DNA of 20,908 nucleotides, from NCBI GenBank assembly GCA_964401045.1, contig CAYNXB010000046.1:1-20908 (forward strand), given 5' to 3'. Below the pieces are notes generated by a model. It was not told the DNA's origin. It saw only the letters and a program-made list of their open reading frames with translations, and searched no databases. Position numbers and translations under genes: made by a program. Positions 7,654 to 15,260 of the stretch are shown here, one piece after another; position 1 is the first letter of the stretch, and every line of letters begins with the position of its first letter. The DNA comes from CAYNXB01 sp964401045 (GTDB taxonomy: Bacteria; Pseudomonadota; Alphaproteobacteria; Sphingomonadales; Sphingomonadaceae).

Positions 7654-7782
7654 ATGGCTCGCAAAGTCGCGATCGCCGTCATGGCCGGGTTGTTCGCCCT
7701 GACCGCGACCGCCTGCAACACCGTAAAGGGCGCGGGGCAGGACCTGGAATCCGCCTCCGACGCTGCGAACGAAGAGATTTAA
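7654..7782 (+). CDS. Entericidin A/B family small lipoprotein
   Basis: 42-residue predicted lipoprotein. A basic N-terminus (MARKVAIAVMAGLFALTATA) forms a signal peptide ending at Cys21 of the lipobox, so the mature peptide is only about 22 residues. The mature start CNTVKGAGQDLESASDAA matches the entericidin pattern (CNTxxGxGxDxxxxG). These are cell-envelope lipopeptides linked to stationary-phase and stress responses; a toxin/antidote role is known only for the enterobacterial EcnAB pair. ATG 7654 has GAAGGAG 6 nt upstream; a longer in-frame start at 7591 is rejected because it would bury this ribosome site. The gene converges on trpC and the two stop codons overlap in the tetramer TTAA. 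No partner entericidin gene is nearby. Confidence 0.82.
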   Translation: MARKVAIAVMAGLFALTATACNTVKGAGQDLESASDAANEEI

Positions 7783-8564
7783 TGAGCGAGCAAGGCGCGC
7801 GTCGCTTCGGCGACATCGTCATGCCGCATCAGGCTTTCGCCGACCAGGAAGCAGCGGATCCCGCTCGCCGCCAGGCGTTCGAGATCGGCGTGGCCGGTGA
7901 TCCCGCTTTCCCCCACCAGGAGCGTGCCTTCAGGTGCGCGGGGGGCTAGCCGTTCGCTCGCCGCCAGATCGGTGCGGAAGGTCTTCAGGTCGCGATTGTT
8001 GATTCCGATTAGCCGGGTTTTGAGACGCGACGCGCGCTCCATCTCGGGCTCGTCGTGGACTTCGACCAGCACGTCCATCCCGCGTTCGAGCGCGGCAGAT
8101 TCAAGCTCGGACATCTGTCCGTCTTCGAGCATGGCGACGATCAGCAGGATCGCGTCCGCGCCGATTGAGCGCGCTTCGGCGACCTGCCACGGGTCGAGCG
8201 TGAAGTCCTTGCGCAGCACCGGCAGCGAGGTCGCGCGACGGGCGTCGGCGAGGTAATCCTCATGCCCCTGGAAGAACGTCGCGTCGGTCAGCACTGAAAG
8301 ACATGCCGCGCCGCCGTGCTCGTAAGCCGAGGCATGCTCGGCCGGGCGGAAGTCTGCGCGGATCAGGCCTTTGGAGGGACTGGCCTTCTTGATCTCGGCG
8401 ATCAGCCCGAAGTTGAGCGCGGCATGGCGTTCAAGCGCGGCGCGAAACCCGCGCGGCGGCTCGGCCTCACGGGCGAGCGCGTCGAGATCGTCGATCGTCG
8501 CCAGCGTCTTGCGGTTGGCGACTTCCTCGCGCTTCACTGCGCAGATTTCTTGCAGTTTATCCAC
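7779..8564 (-). CDS. trpC: Indole-3-glycerol phosphate synthase
   Basis: Converts CdRP to indole-3-glycerol phosphate in tryptophan synthesis. 261 residues, a single-domain TrpC not fused to TrpF. The (beta/alpha)8 barrel motifs are in order: AEIKKASPSKGLI (about 56-68), the catalytic lysine and phosphate region; VLRKDF; GADAILLIVAML; VLVEVHDEPEM; LIGINNRDLKTF; LLVGESGI. The start is GTG 8564 with GGAG upstream. A 100-nt gap separates it from trpD. The stop codon TAA overlaps that of the convergent entericidin-like gene. Confidence 0.96.
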   Translation of the reverse strand: MDKLQEICAVKREEVANRKTLATIDDLDALAREAEPPRGFRAALERHAALNFGLIAEIKKASPSKGLIRADFRPAEHASAYEHGGAACLSVLTDATFFQGHEDYLADARRATSLPVLRKDFTLDPWQVAEARSIGADAILLIVAMLEDGQMSELESAALERGMDVLVEVHDEPEMERASRLKTRLIGINNRDLKTFRTDLAASERLAPRAPEGTLLVGESGITGHADLERLAASGIRCFLVGESLMRHDDVAEATRALLAH

Positions 8565-8585
8565 GAAGACTCCGTTGGCCCGACT

Positions 8586-8643
8586 TTGTCGAAGGCCTGC
8601 CTTACTTGGGGTGGCGGGAAAGGAAAGAGCGGGGCTTCGACAA
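8586..8643. repeat. REP-like inverted repeat in the trpD-trpC gap
   Basis: TTGTCGAAG (8586-8594) and CTTCGACAA (8635-8643) are perfect inverted arms separated by 40 nt. The CTTCGACAAG core is the recurring core of short intergenic repeats common in sphingomonad genomes; that comparison is from memory. It lies in the 100-nt gap between co-directional trpD and trpC, where it could form an mRNA hairpin. Confidence 0.45.
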
Positions 8644-8664
8644 GTCAGCTCCCACGCGATCGCG

Positions 8665-9657
8665 TTATCGCGCCGTGGCGATCCAGCAATCGAGCAGCGC
8701 TTTCGCGAGGCCCTTGTCGATCGCCTCGGCGGCTTCCTCGGCCGCGTCGAGCCAGGTGTCGGTTTCGCCTGCCACCATCAGCGCCGCGGCGGCGTTGAAC
8801 AGCACGGCGTTGCGATAGGGGCCGGGCTCGCCGAGCAGCAACGCCTGAAGCGCGGCGGCATTGTGCGCCGCGTCGCCGCCGCGGATCGCCGCAACCGGTG
8901 CTTGCGGCAGCCCGACATGGCCGGCGTCGAGCCGCTTCATCACGAAGTCGTGTCCGCGCACGTCGGCGACTTCATTGCCGCCGGCGAGGCTCAACTCGTC
9001 CAACCCTTCGTCGCCCGAGACGATCAGCGTATGTTCGGTGCCGAGCCGGGTGAGCGCCTCGGCATAGATCGGGACATATGCGGGGCGGGCGATGCCGATG
9101 AGCTGGCGTTCGACCCGCGCAGGGTTGGCGAGCGGGCCCATCAGGTTGAAGATCGTGCGCTTCCCGAGCGCTCTGCGGATCGGCTGGATGTGCGCCATCG
9201 CCGGGTGGTGGTTGGCTGCGAACAGGAAGGCGATGCCGATCTCGGCGAGTGTTTTCTCGGCGGTGCGGCCCGCGGCCTCCATGTCGAGCCCGAGCGCTTC
9301 GAGCGTGTCCGCGGCGCCGGCCTTCGAGCTCGCCGCGCGGTTGCCGTGCTTGGCTACCGGCACCCCGCAGGCCGCGACCACCAGCGCGACCGCGGTGGAG
9401 ACGTTCAGGGTGTGGTGCCCGTCGCCGCCGGTGCCGCACACGTCGATCGCGTTGGCGGGTGCGTTGATCGGTATCAGTCGCTCGCGCATCGCGCGCGCCG
9501 CGCCGGCGATCTCGGAGGCGGTTTCGCCGCGGTCTGACAGGTCGGACAGGAAGCGGGCGATGTCCTCATCGCCTGGCTTGCCATCAAGCATCGCGGCGAA
9601 GGCGGCTTCCGCCTGCTCTTCGTCGAGCGGCTCCGCAACGGAAGGCAGCGAACTCAT
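8665..9657 (-). CDS. trpD: Anthranilate phosphoribosyltransferase
   Basis: Joins anthranilate to PRPP, the second step from chorismate to tryptophan. 330 residues from ATG 9657 (MSSLPSVAEPLDEE). Motifs: DVCGTGGDGHHTLNVST near residues 77-93 (PRPP/Mg-binding glycine loop), KHGNRAASSKAGAADTLEALG just after, HHPAMAHI, and the GPLANPARV segment. Its start codon overlaps the trpG stop in ATGA, indicating translational coupling. The open frame reads upstream through trpG out of phase; that extension is not part of the protein. Confidence 0.96.
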   Translation of the reverse strand: MSSLPSVAEPLDEEQAEAAFAAMLDGKPGDEDIARFLSDLSDRGETASEIAGAARAMRERLIPINAPANAIDVCGTGGDGHHTLNVSTAVALVVAACGVPVAKHGNRAASSKAGAADTLEALGLDMEAAGRTAEKTLAEIGIAFLFAANHHPAMAHIQPIRRALGKRTIFNLMGPLANPARVERQLIGIARPAYVPIYAEALTRLGTEHTLIVSGDEGLDELSLAGGNEVADVRGHDFVMKRLDAGHVGLPQAPVAAIRGGDAAHNAAALQALLLGEPGPYRNAVLFNAAAALMVAGETDTWLDAAEEAAEAIDKGLAKALLDCWIATAR

Positions 9658-10253
9658 GCGAGCTCGCGCGTTTCGACCCCGCAGAGCGCAAGGAAATTGG
9701 CAAGCAGCGCGTGGCCGTGCTCGGTGGCGATGCTTTCCGGGTGGAACTGGACGCCGTGGATCGGCAACTCGGTGTGGCGGAAGCCCATCACCGCGGTGCC
9801 GTCGAGGCCCGGCGTCTCGCTCGTCGCGTTGACCGCCAGCGCTCCCGGGATGTCCTCGACGATCAGTGAGTGATAGCGGGTCGCGGTAAACGGGGACGGG
9901 AGTCCGGCGAACACCCCGCTGCCGTCGTGCGTTACCGGGCTGGTCTTGCCGTGCATGAGCCCGCCGCGCGCGACCGTGCCGCCAAAGTGCTGGCCGATCG
10001 CCTGATGGCCGAGGCACACCCCGAGCAACGGCTTGCCCGCATCGGCGCAGGCGGCGACGAGATCGAGGCTGATGCCCGCCTCATTGGGGGTGCACGGGCC
10101 GGGCGAAATCAGGAAACCCGCGGCATTGGTGCGGATCGCTTCGGCCGCGGAGACTTCATCGTTGCGCACGACCCGCACTTCGGCGCCCAGCTCCATCAGG
10201 TAATGGACCAGGTTCCAGGTAAAGCTGTCGTAATTGTCGATGACGAGGATCAT
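9654..10253 (-). CDS. trpG: Anthranilate synthase component II, glutamine amidotransferase
   Basis: Releases ammonia from glutamine and passes it to TrpE for anthranilate formation. 199 residues, a class I amidotransferase with the complete triad: Cys80 in GVCLGHQ, His171 and Glu173 in QFHPES. The N-terminus MILVIDNYDSFTWNLV is typical. trpE ends 9 nt upstream, and its own stop overlaps the trpD start. The ribosome site is weak, which fits translation by re-initiation after trpE. In some bacteria this subunit also serves para-aminobenzoate synthesis (PabA); the trp context makes TrpG the main role. Confidence 0.96.
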   Translation of the reverse strand: MILVIDNYDSFTWNLVHYLMELGAEVRVVRNDEVSAAEAIRTNAAGFLISPGPCTPNEAGISLDLVAACADAGKPLLGVCLGHQAIGQHFGGTVARGGLMHGKTSPVTHDGSGVFAGLPSPFTATRYHSLIVEDIPGALAVNATSETPGLDGTAVMGFRHTELPIHGVQFHPESIATEHGHALLANFLALCGVETRELA

Positions 10254-10262
10254 GGAGCGCGT

Positions 10263-11756
10263 CTACTGCCCGAACCCCGCGTCGGCGGCAACCCGTGCGG
10301 CTTCGCGGGCGGCGGCGATCAGGGCGCCGGCCTTGGCCTCGCATTCGCGCTGCTCGTAGGCCGGGTCGCTATCGGCGACGATGCCCGCGCCGGCCTGGAC
10401 GTGCATCGTGCCGTCCTTCACCACCGCGGTCCTGAGCACGATGCAGCTGTCGAGTGAGCCGTCCGGGGCGAAGTAGCCAACGCCTCCGGCATAAGGCCCG
10501 CGCGTCTCGGGCTCGAGTTCGGCGATGATCTCGCATGCGCGGACCTTCGGCGCGCCCGAGACGGTTCCGGCGGGAAAGCCCGCGAACAGCGCGTCGAGGG
10601 CGTCCTTGTCGCCCGCGAGGCGCCCGACGACGTTGCTGACGATGTGCATGACGTGGCTGTAGCGCTCGACGGTGAAGCTGGCGGTGACCTTGACAGTGCC
10701 CGCCTCCGCCACCCGGCCGACGTCGTTGCGCCCGAGGTCGAGCAGCATCAGGTGCTCGGCCCGTTCCTTGGCGTCGGCAAGAAGGCTGGCTTCCGCGGCA
10801 TCGTCGGCTTCCGGCGTAGCGCCGCGCGGACGCGTGCCGGCTATCGGGCGAATGGTGACTTCGCCATCGCGCACGCGCACCAGGATTTCGGGGCTCGACC
10901 CGACCACCGCGAAACCGGGGAGGTCGAGGAAATAGAGGAACGGCGACGGGTTAACCCGCCGCAGCGCGCGGTAGAGCTCGAACGGCGGCAGCGGAAAGGG
11001 GCAGGTGAAACGCTGCGCCAGCACCACCTGGAAGATGTCGCCCGCCGCGATATAGTCCTTGGCCTTGAGCGCCATGGCCTTGTATTGGTCCGCCGCGACA
11101 ACCGGCGTCAGCGCCATGTCCGGCAGCGCGGTTTCGCGTACTGCGGCGGGCGGCGCCTGGGCGAGACGCCGCAGCGCCTCGTCGATCCGGTCATCGGCGC
11201 GGGCCGCGTCGGAATCGGCATCCCACAACGGGGCGACGCAGGTCAGTTCGTCGGTCAGCCCGTCGAATACCAGGATCAGCGTGGGCCGCACGAACAGCAT
11301 GTCGGGCACGGCGAGTGACGATTCGGGTGCGCGCGGCAGGTCCTCCACCAGCCCTATCGTCTCGTAGCCGAGATACCCGACGAGGCATGCGAGGGCAGGC
11401 GGCAGGCCGACGGGCACGTCGAGCCGGCAGCCGTCCGCGAGCGCGCGCAGCTGGGTGAGGCTGTCGCCGGGAAGGTCGGTGAACGCGTCGCGATTGGACT
11501 GCCAGTGGCGATTGACCTGCGCCGCGTTGCCAGTGGCGCGGAATACCAGGTCGGGGTCGAGCCCAAGCAAGCTGTAGCGCCCGCGCACCTCGCCGCCCTC
11601 GACCGATTCGAGCAGGAAATCGCCGCGCCCCGGCTCGATCAGCTTGCGCGCGGCGCCAACCGGCGTCTCGGTGTCGGCGACGACCTTGCGCCACACGAGC
11701 GCGGGCCGGCCCGTTGCCAAAGCCTCGCGCGCCGTGGACTGGACACTTGCACTCAC
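10263..11756 (-). CDS. trpE: Anthranilate synthase component I
   Basis: Makes anthranilate from chorismate with ammonia from TrpG. 497 residues from GTG 11756 (MSASVQSTAREAL). The LLES element (residues 48-51) that forms the tryptophan feedback site is intact. The chorismate-binding domain carries PIAGTRPRG, HLMLLDLGRNDVGRVA and FPAGTVSGAPKVRACEII. The DLGRND and GAPK motifs mark an active enzyme rather than a degenerate copy. The GTG lies 1 nt after the ppiD stop with no separate strong ribosome site, so it is probably coupled to ppiD translation. The open frame extends upstream inside ppiD, but that part is low-complexity and out of phase. Confidence 0.95.
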   Translation of the reverse strand: MSASVQSTAREALATGRPALVWRKVVADTETPVGAARKLIEPGRGDFLLESVEGGEVRGRYSLLGLDPDLVFRATGNAAQVNRHWQSNRDAFTDLPGDSLTQLRALADGCRLDVPVGLPPALACLVGYLGYETIGLVEDLPRAPESSLAVPDMLFVRPTLILVFDGLTDELTCVAPLWDADSDAARADDRIDEALRRLAQAPPAAVRETALPDMALTPVVAADQYKAMALKAKDYIAAGDIFQVVLAQRFTCPFPLPPFELYRALRRVNPSPFLYFLDLPGFAVVGSSPEILVRVRDGEVTIRPIAGTRPRGATPEADDAAEASLLADAKERAEHLMLLDLGRNDVGRVAEAGTVKVTASFTVERYSHVMHIVSNVVGRLAGDKDALDALFAGFPAGTVSGAPKVRACEIIAELEPETRGPYAGGVGYFAPDGSLDSCIVLRTAVVKDGTMHVQAGAGIVADSDPAYEQRECEAKAGALIAAAREAARVAADAGFGQ

Positions 11757-11757
11757 C

Positions 11758-13701
11758 TTACTGCGCGTCGCGGCCGGCGAGCTGCTTGCGCACCGCGTTG
11801 ATCGCCGCCGGATTGCGCTCGACGCCGAGCTCGCCGAGGATCGCCTTGACGAACTGCTCCGAATACTCGCTGCCGACTGTGGGCCCAAGCTCCGTGCGGC
11901 TGCGCGCCAGCAGTGGATCGTTGTCCGCCACCTGGCCAAGCGCGATCTTGTCGAGCTGGACCACGAACCAGCCGTTGTTGCTCGGCGCCTCGAGGCGCTT
12001 CTCGGTGCCTTGCGCCATCGAGAACATCAGCGCGAGCGCGGCGGGTACGCGGCCCTGGCCCGCCAATTGGGTAAGCTGTTCGCGCTTCATATCGATGCGG
12101 TCCGGCGCGGGCAGGGCGCGCTTCTCCGCCGCAAGGGCGGCAGCCAGCGTGGCACCGCCCTGGATGCGTTTGAGCACGCGGTCGGCGGCCTGCTTGGCGG
12201 CGGCACTGCCCTGGGCCTTGCGCCAGTCGGCGGCCACCTGCTCGCGGATCTCGGCGAGCGGCGCGGTTGCCGACGCGATGATCTGGCTCGCTTCGTAGAG
12301 CACGAAAGTCTTTCCGGGGACGACCTCGGCGAGCTGCGGCTGCTCCTCATCCATTGCAAACGCGGTCGAGAGCGTCGGCGTCAGCAATTGCGACACTTGC
12401 CCTTCGGCACCGTAAACTTTGCCATCGGCGGTAATCGGCGGGGTCGAGACGAGCGTGAGGCCGTGCTGCTTGGCGATTTCCGCCAGCGACCCGCCGCTGT
12501 CGAGCTCGTCCTCGAGCTTGCTGGTCAGGTCGTTCAGCGCCTGGCGGCGCTGTTCCGTGGCAAGCGTCTCGACGATCTCGCCGCGTGCCGCATCGATCGA
12601 ACGCGCGGGAGTGCGCTGGATGGCGTCGGTGCGCAGGATGTACCAGCCCAGCCCGCCGCGTGCGGGAGTGATGAGCGCCCCCTGAGCAGCGCTGAACGCG
12701 TTCTGCGCCACCGCGGCCGAAGCCTGGCCAGCTAGTTGCTCCTGCGAAACCGGGCCGATCCTGGCGGTCGACAGGCCCTTCTCGCGCGCTGCCTGGTCGA
12801 GCGACTTGCCACCTTTGACCTCGGTCTCGATCGCCTGCGCGGCTTGCTGCGTCGGCACCACGAGCTGGGTGAAGGTGCGCTGCTCCGAAGCGGAGTAGCG
12901 TGCCGCATTCTTATCGTAATAGGCCTTGATCTGGGCGTCGGTCGGCGCCGGCAGGTTGCCGACCACGTCATCGCCGAAGGAGGCCCAGCGCAGCACGCGC
13001 CGCTCCGGCCGGACGTAGGCCGCGCTCTGCGAGCGATAGTAGGCCTGAAGCTGTGCGTCCGTCGGCGCACCCGTCGGGGCATAGGCGATGCTCGGCAGGA
13101 TCGCGATGGTCCCAGTCCGGCTCTCGCGCAGCAGCGAGGCGTAGCGCTTGACCATGCTCCGCGGCATCGTCGCGCCGAGCTCGACCGGGGTAAGTACCTG
13201 CCGTGCGAGGAGGCCCTGCTGGAAATCGTTGCGCACGTCCGCCTCGCTCACGCCTTGCTGGTTGAGGATGGCAAGGAACGCAGTGCGATCGAAGTTGCCG
13301 CTCGCGTCGCGGAACTGGGGTATCTGCACGATCTCGCTGTCGATCAGCCGCTTGCCGGCCCGCAGGCCATATTGTCTCGCGAACTCGCCGATGCCGGCAC
13401 GGCTGATCAGCTCATCGAGCACGCGGTCGAGCGTTCCGGCCGCGACGAAGGCTTCCATCGTCAGGGTCGGATTCTGCTGCCGGGCACGATCGAACGCCGT
13501 GCGCATCGCGGTGCTGAGTTCCGACGTATCGACTCGCTCATCGCCGACCACCGCCACGCGGTCCCCGCCGCTGACGCCGCCGAACGTTCCACTGCCGGCG
13601 ATGTCGCCGCCCGCGAACGACAGCGCGATCAGCACCAGGAAAGAGAGCGTGACTGCCACGCCCCACTTCGAACTCATCAACGAGCGAACAATTCCGAGCA
13701 T
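11758..13701 (-). CDS. ppiD: PpiD/SurA-type periplasmic peptidyl-prolyl isomerase, membrane anchored
   Basis: Inner-membrane anchored folding factor facing the periplasm. 647 residues. One N-terminal membrane helix (about 13-30, VAVTLSFLVLIALSFAGG) is followed by a SurA-like N-terminal chaperone region (to about 190, including DELISRAGIGEFARQYG), a parvulin-type rotamase region (about 240-380, with FTQLVVPTQQAAQ and GGLGWYILRTDAI), and a further helical chaperone-like C-terminal part. Parvulin motifs are diverged, so isomerase activity is not assured. ATG 13701 has TAAGG upstream. It heads the trpE-G-D-C run, 1 nt from trpE, an order I associate with sphingomonads. The cluster is divergent from tpiA. 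Confidence 0.9.
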   Translation of the reverse strand: MLGIVRSLMSSKWGVAVTLSFLVLIALSFAGGDIAGSGTFGGVSGGDRVAVVGDERVDTSELSTAMRTAFDRARQQNPTLTMEAFVAAGTLDRVLDELISRAGIGEFARQYGLRAGKRLIDSEIVQIPQFRDASGNFDRTAFLAILNQQGVSEADVRNDFQQGLLARQVLTPVELGATMPRSMVKRYASLLRESRTGTIAILPSIAYAPTGAPTDAQLQAYYRSQSAAYVRPERRVLRWASFGDDVVGNLPAPTDAQIKAYYDKNAARYSASEQRTFTQLVVPTQQAAQAIETEVKGGKSLDQAAREKGLSTARIGPVSQEQLAGQASAAVAQNAFSAAQGALITPARGGLGWYILRTDAIQRTPARSIDAARGEIVETLATEQRRQALNDLTSKLEDELDSGGSLAEIAKQHGLTLVSTPPITADGKVYGAEGQVSQLLTPTLSTAFAMDEEQPQLAEVVPGKTFVLYEASQIIASATAPLAEIREQVAADWRKAQGSAAAKQAADRVLKRIQGGATLAAALAAEKRALPAPDRIDMKREQLTQLAGQGRVPAALALMFSMAQGTEKRLEAPSNNGWFVVQLDKIALGQVADNDPLLARSRTELGPTVGSEYSEQFVKAILGELGVERNPAAINAVRKQLAGRDAQ

Positions 13702-13839
13702 CGTGCCTTACCGGTTGCGGGTTTGCGATCCCAGGGGAGCCCGCGACAGACGAGGGCGAATTCGGGCACGCGCTTTATCCGGCATGCGTCTCCGCCGCAA
13801 CAGTCCAGCGTGGCTTTGGCACGCTATGGAATTGCCACT

Positions 13840-13868
13840 TTGACAAGCGCCGCCCGCCCGATTAGCGG
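13840..13868 (+). promoter_or_regulatory. Possible tpiA promoter
   Basis: TTGACA (13840-13845) is a perfect -35 hexamer. 17 nt later stands TAGCGG, a poor -10. The tpiA ATG is 56 nt downstream. It lies in the 223-nt divergent region between ppiD and tpiA, which also contains a small GC-rich hairpin (GCCCGC/GCGGGC) over the -10. No other clear element was seen there. Confidence 0.35.
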
Positions 13869-13924
13869 GCCTCGTCCCACGCCCGCGACACCGGCGGCGG
13901 AACCCGGTCAATCAAGGATTCGTC

Positions 13925-14695
13925 ATGGCCAAACGGCCCTATATCGTTGGCAACTGGAAGATGCACGGCACCCGTGCGATGCTGGCCGAGGCGCGCGCAA
14001 TAGACCGCGCCGCCGAACGGCTGATCAAGGTCGAGGTGGCGCTGGCGCCACCCTACACGCTGATTCATGCGACGCGAAACGAAGCCGGCCTGATCGGCGT
14101 TGGCGCGCAGGATTGCCACGCCGCGGACGGCGGCGCGCACACCGGTGATGTCTCCGCCGCGATGGTCAAGGATGCGGGCGCGAGCTTCGTCATCCTCGGC
14201 CATAGCGAGCGCCGCGCCAACCACGGCGAAACCGACGCTGACGTGCGCGCGAAGGCGGAGGCGGCGCTCGCGGCCGGGCTTACCGTCATCCTGTGCGTGG
14301 GCGAAACCGACAAGGACCGCGACGCGGGCAAGGCGGAAGACGTCGTCCGCAGCCAGCTCGACGGCTCGCTTCCAGAGATCAAGCCGAACGGCGAGACGGT
14401 CGGTGACAAGCTGACGATCGCATATGAGCCGGTGTGGGCGATCGGCACCGGCCGTACCGCGACGGTGGAAGATATCGGCGCGATGCACCGCCACATCCGC
14501 GCCCGCCTGGTCGAGATCTTCGGCGAGGGCGGGGCGGACGTGCGCATCCTCTACGGCGGCTCGGTCAAGCCGGAGAACGCGGGCGAGCTGCTCGTAGCCG
14601 AAGAAGTGGGCGGGGCATTGGTCGGCGGGGCAAGCCTCACCGCCGAAAGTTTCCTCGGCATCATCATCGCCGCGGCCGGGGGCGAGCGGGCCTGA
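13925..14695 (+). CDS. tpiA: Triosephosphate isomerase
   Basis: Interconverts dihydroxyacetone phosphate and glyceraldehyde 3-phosphate in glycolysis and gluconeogenesis. 256 residues, the usual length. The catalytic residues are all present: Lys12 in GNWKMHG, His93 in ILGHSERR, and Glu168 in AYEPVWAIGTG. Loop motifs GGASLT and LYGGSVKPENA bind phosphate. ATG 13925 has AAGGA upstream. secG and pyrG follow on the same strand, a common alphaproteobacterial order. Confidence 0.97.
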   Translation: MAKRPYIVGNWKMHGTRAMLAEARAIDRAAERLIKVEVALAPPYTLIHATRNEAGLIGVGAQDCHAADGGAHTGDVSAAMVKDAGASFVILGHSERRANHGETDADVRAKAEAALAAGLTVILCVGETDKDRDAGKAEDVVRSQLDGSLPEIKPNGETVGDKLTIAYEPVWAIGTGRTATVEDIGAMHRHIRARLVEIFGEGGADVRILYGGSVKPENAGELLVAEEVGGALVGGASLTAESFLGIIIAAAGGERA

Positions 14696-14782
14696 GCCCT
14701 CCTCACAGAACCCCGCCATTGTATTGCCGTGCCGCGCTCGCTAGATGCGCCGCACGCGCGTTTCCATAGAGCCGAGAAGCCC

Positions 14783-15175
14783 ATGTTCCTGTTCCTCACC
14801 GTTCTGCAAGGCATCATTGCCGCTGCGCTTGTCGGCATCATCCTGATGCAAAAGAGCGAAGGCGGCGGCCTCGGCATGGGCGGCGGCGGCAATCCGTCGA
14901 GCATCTTTTCGGCGCGCGGTGCGGGCGATTTCCTCACCCGCACGACGGCGATCCTCGCGATCCTGTTCGTGATCCTGTCGATCGTTCTGGCCGCGGTCGC
15001 GGTCGATGTCAGCACCGGCGGAGAGATCGATACCTCGCTCAATCGCCAGGTGGCGCCCGCGGCACCCGCCGCCGGCGCGCAGCCGACCGGCATACCGGTA
15101 GACGCGGCCCCCGCGCCGGCACAATCCGCTCCCGCGCCGAAGTCGAACGATCCGCTGAGCGGCCTCGCCGACTAA
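14783..15175 (+). CDS. secG: Protein-export membrane protein SecG
   Basis: Small subunit of the SecYEG translocon in the inner membrane. 130 residues from ATG 14783 (MFLFLTVLQGIIAAALVGIIL). It has two membrane helices, residues 1-22 and about 53-75, joined by the Gly-rich loop QKSEGGGLGMGGGGNPSSIF that is the SecG signature. The C-terminal 45 residues are a Pro/Ala-rich tail, common in alphaproteobacterial SecG and not conserved. A longer in-frame start at 14729 would add 18 polar residues before the first helix and is rejected. The gap from tpiA is 87 nt. Confidence 0.93.
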   Translation: MFLFLTVLQGIIAAALVGIILMQKSEGGGLGMGGGGNPSSIFSARGAGDFLTRTTAILAILFVILSIVLAAVAVDVSTGGEIDTSLNRQVAPAAPAAGAQPTGIPVDAAPAPAQSAPAPKSNDPLSGLAD

Positions 15176-15260
15176 TTACCGCACTGGCTGGGGAAATCGT
15201 CCGTCCAGGGGCGGACTGCGCTTGCCACGACTCCGTTTCCGTCCCTAAGGCTCAACTCCC

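Noticed and set aside
13899..13924. GGAAC-N17-CGTC just before tpiA, resembling an EcfG promoter
   Set aside because: It would put the transcription start inside the tpiA gene, and the GC-rich context gives such matches by chance.
15176..15260. TTGCCA (15222-15227) as a possible pyrG -35
   Set aside because: At 17 nt spacing the -10 would be CTAAGG, which has almost no match. Transcription from tpiA-secG is simpler.
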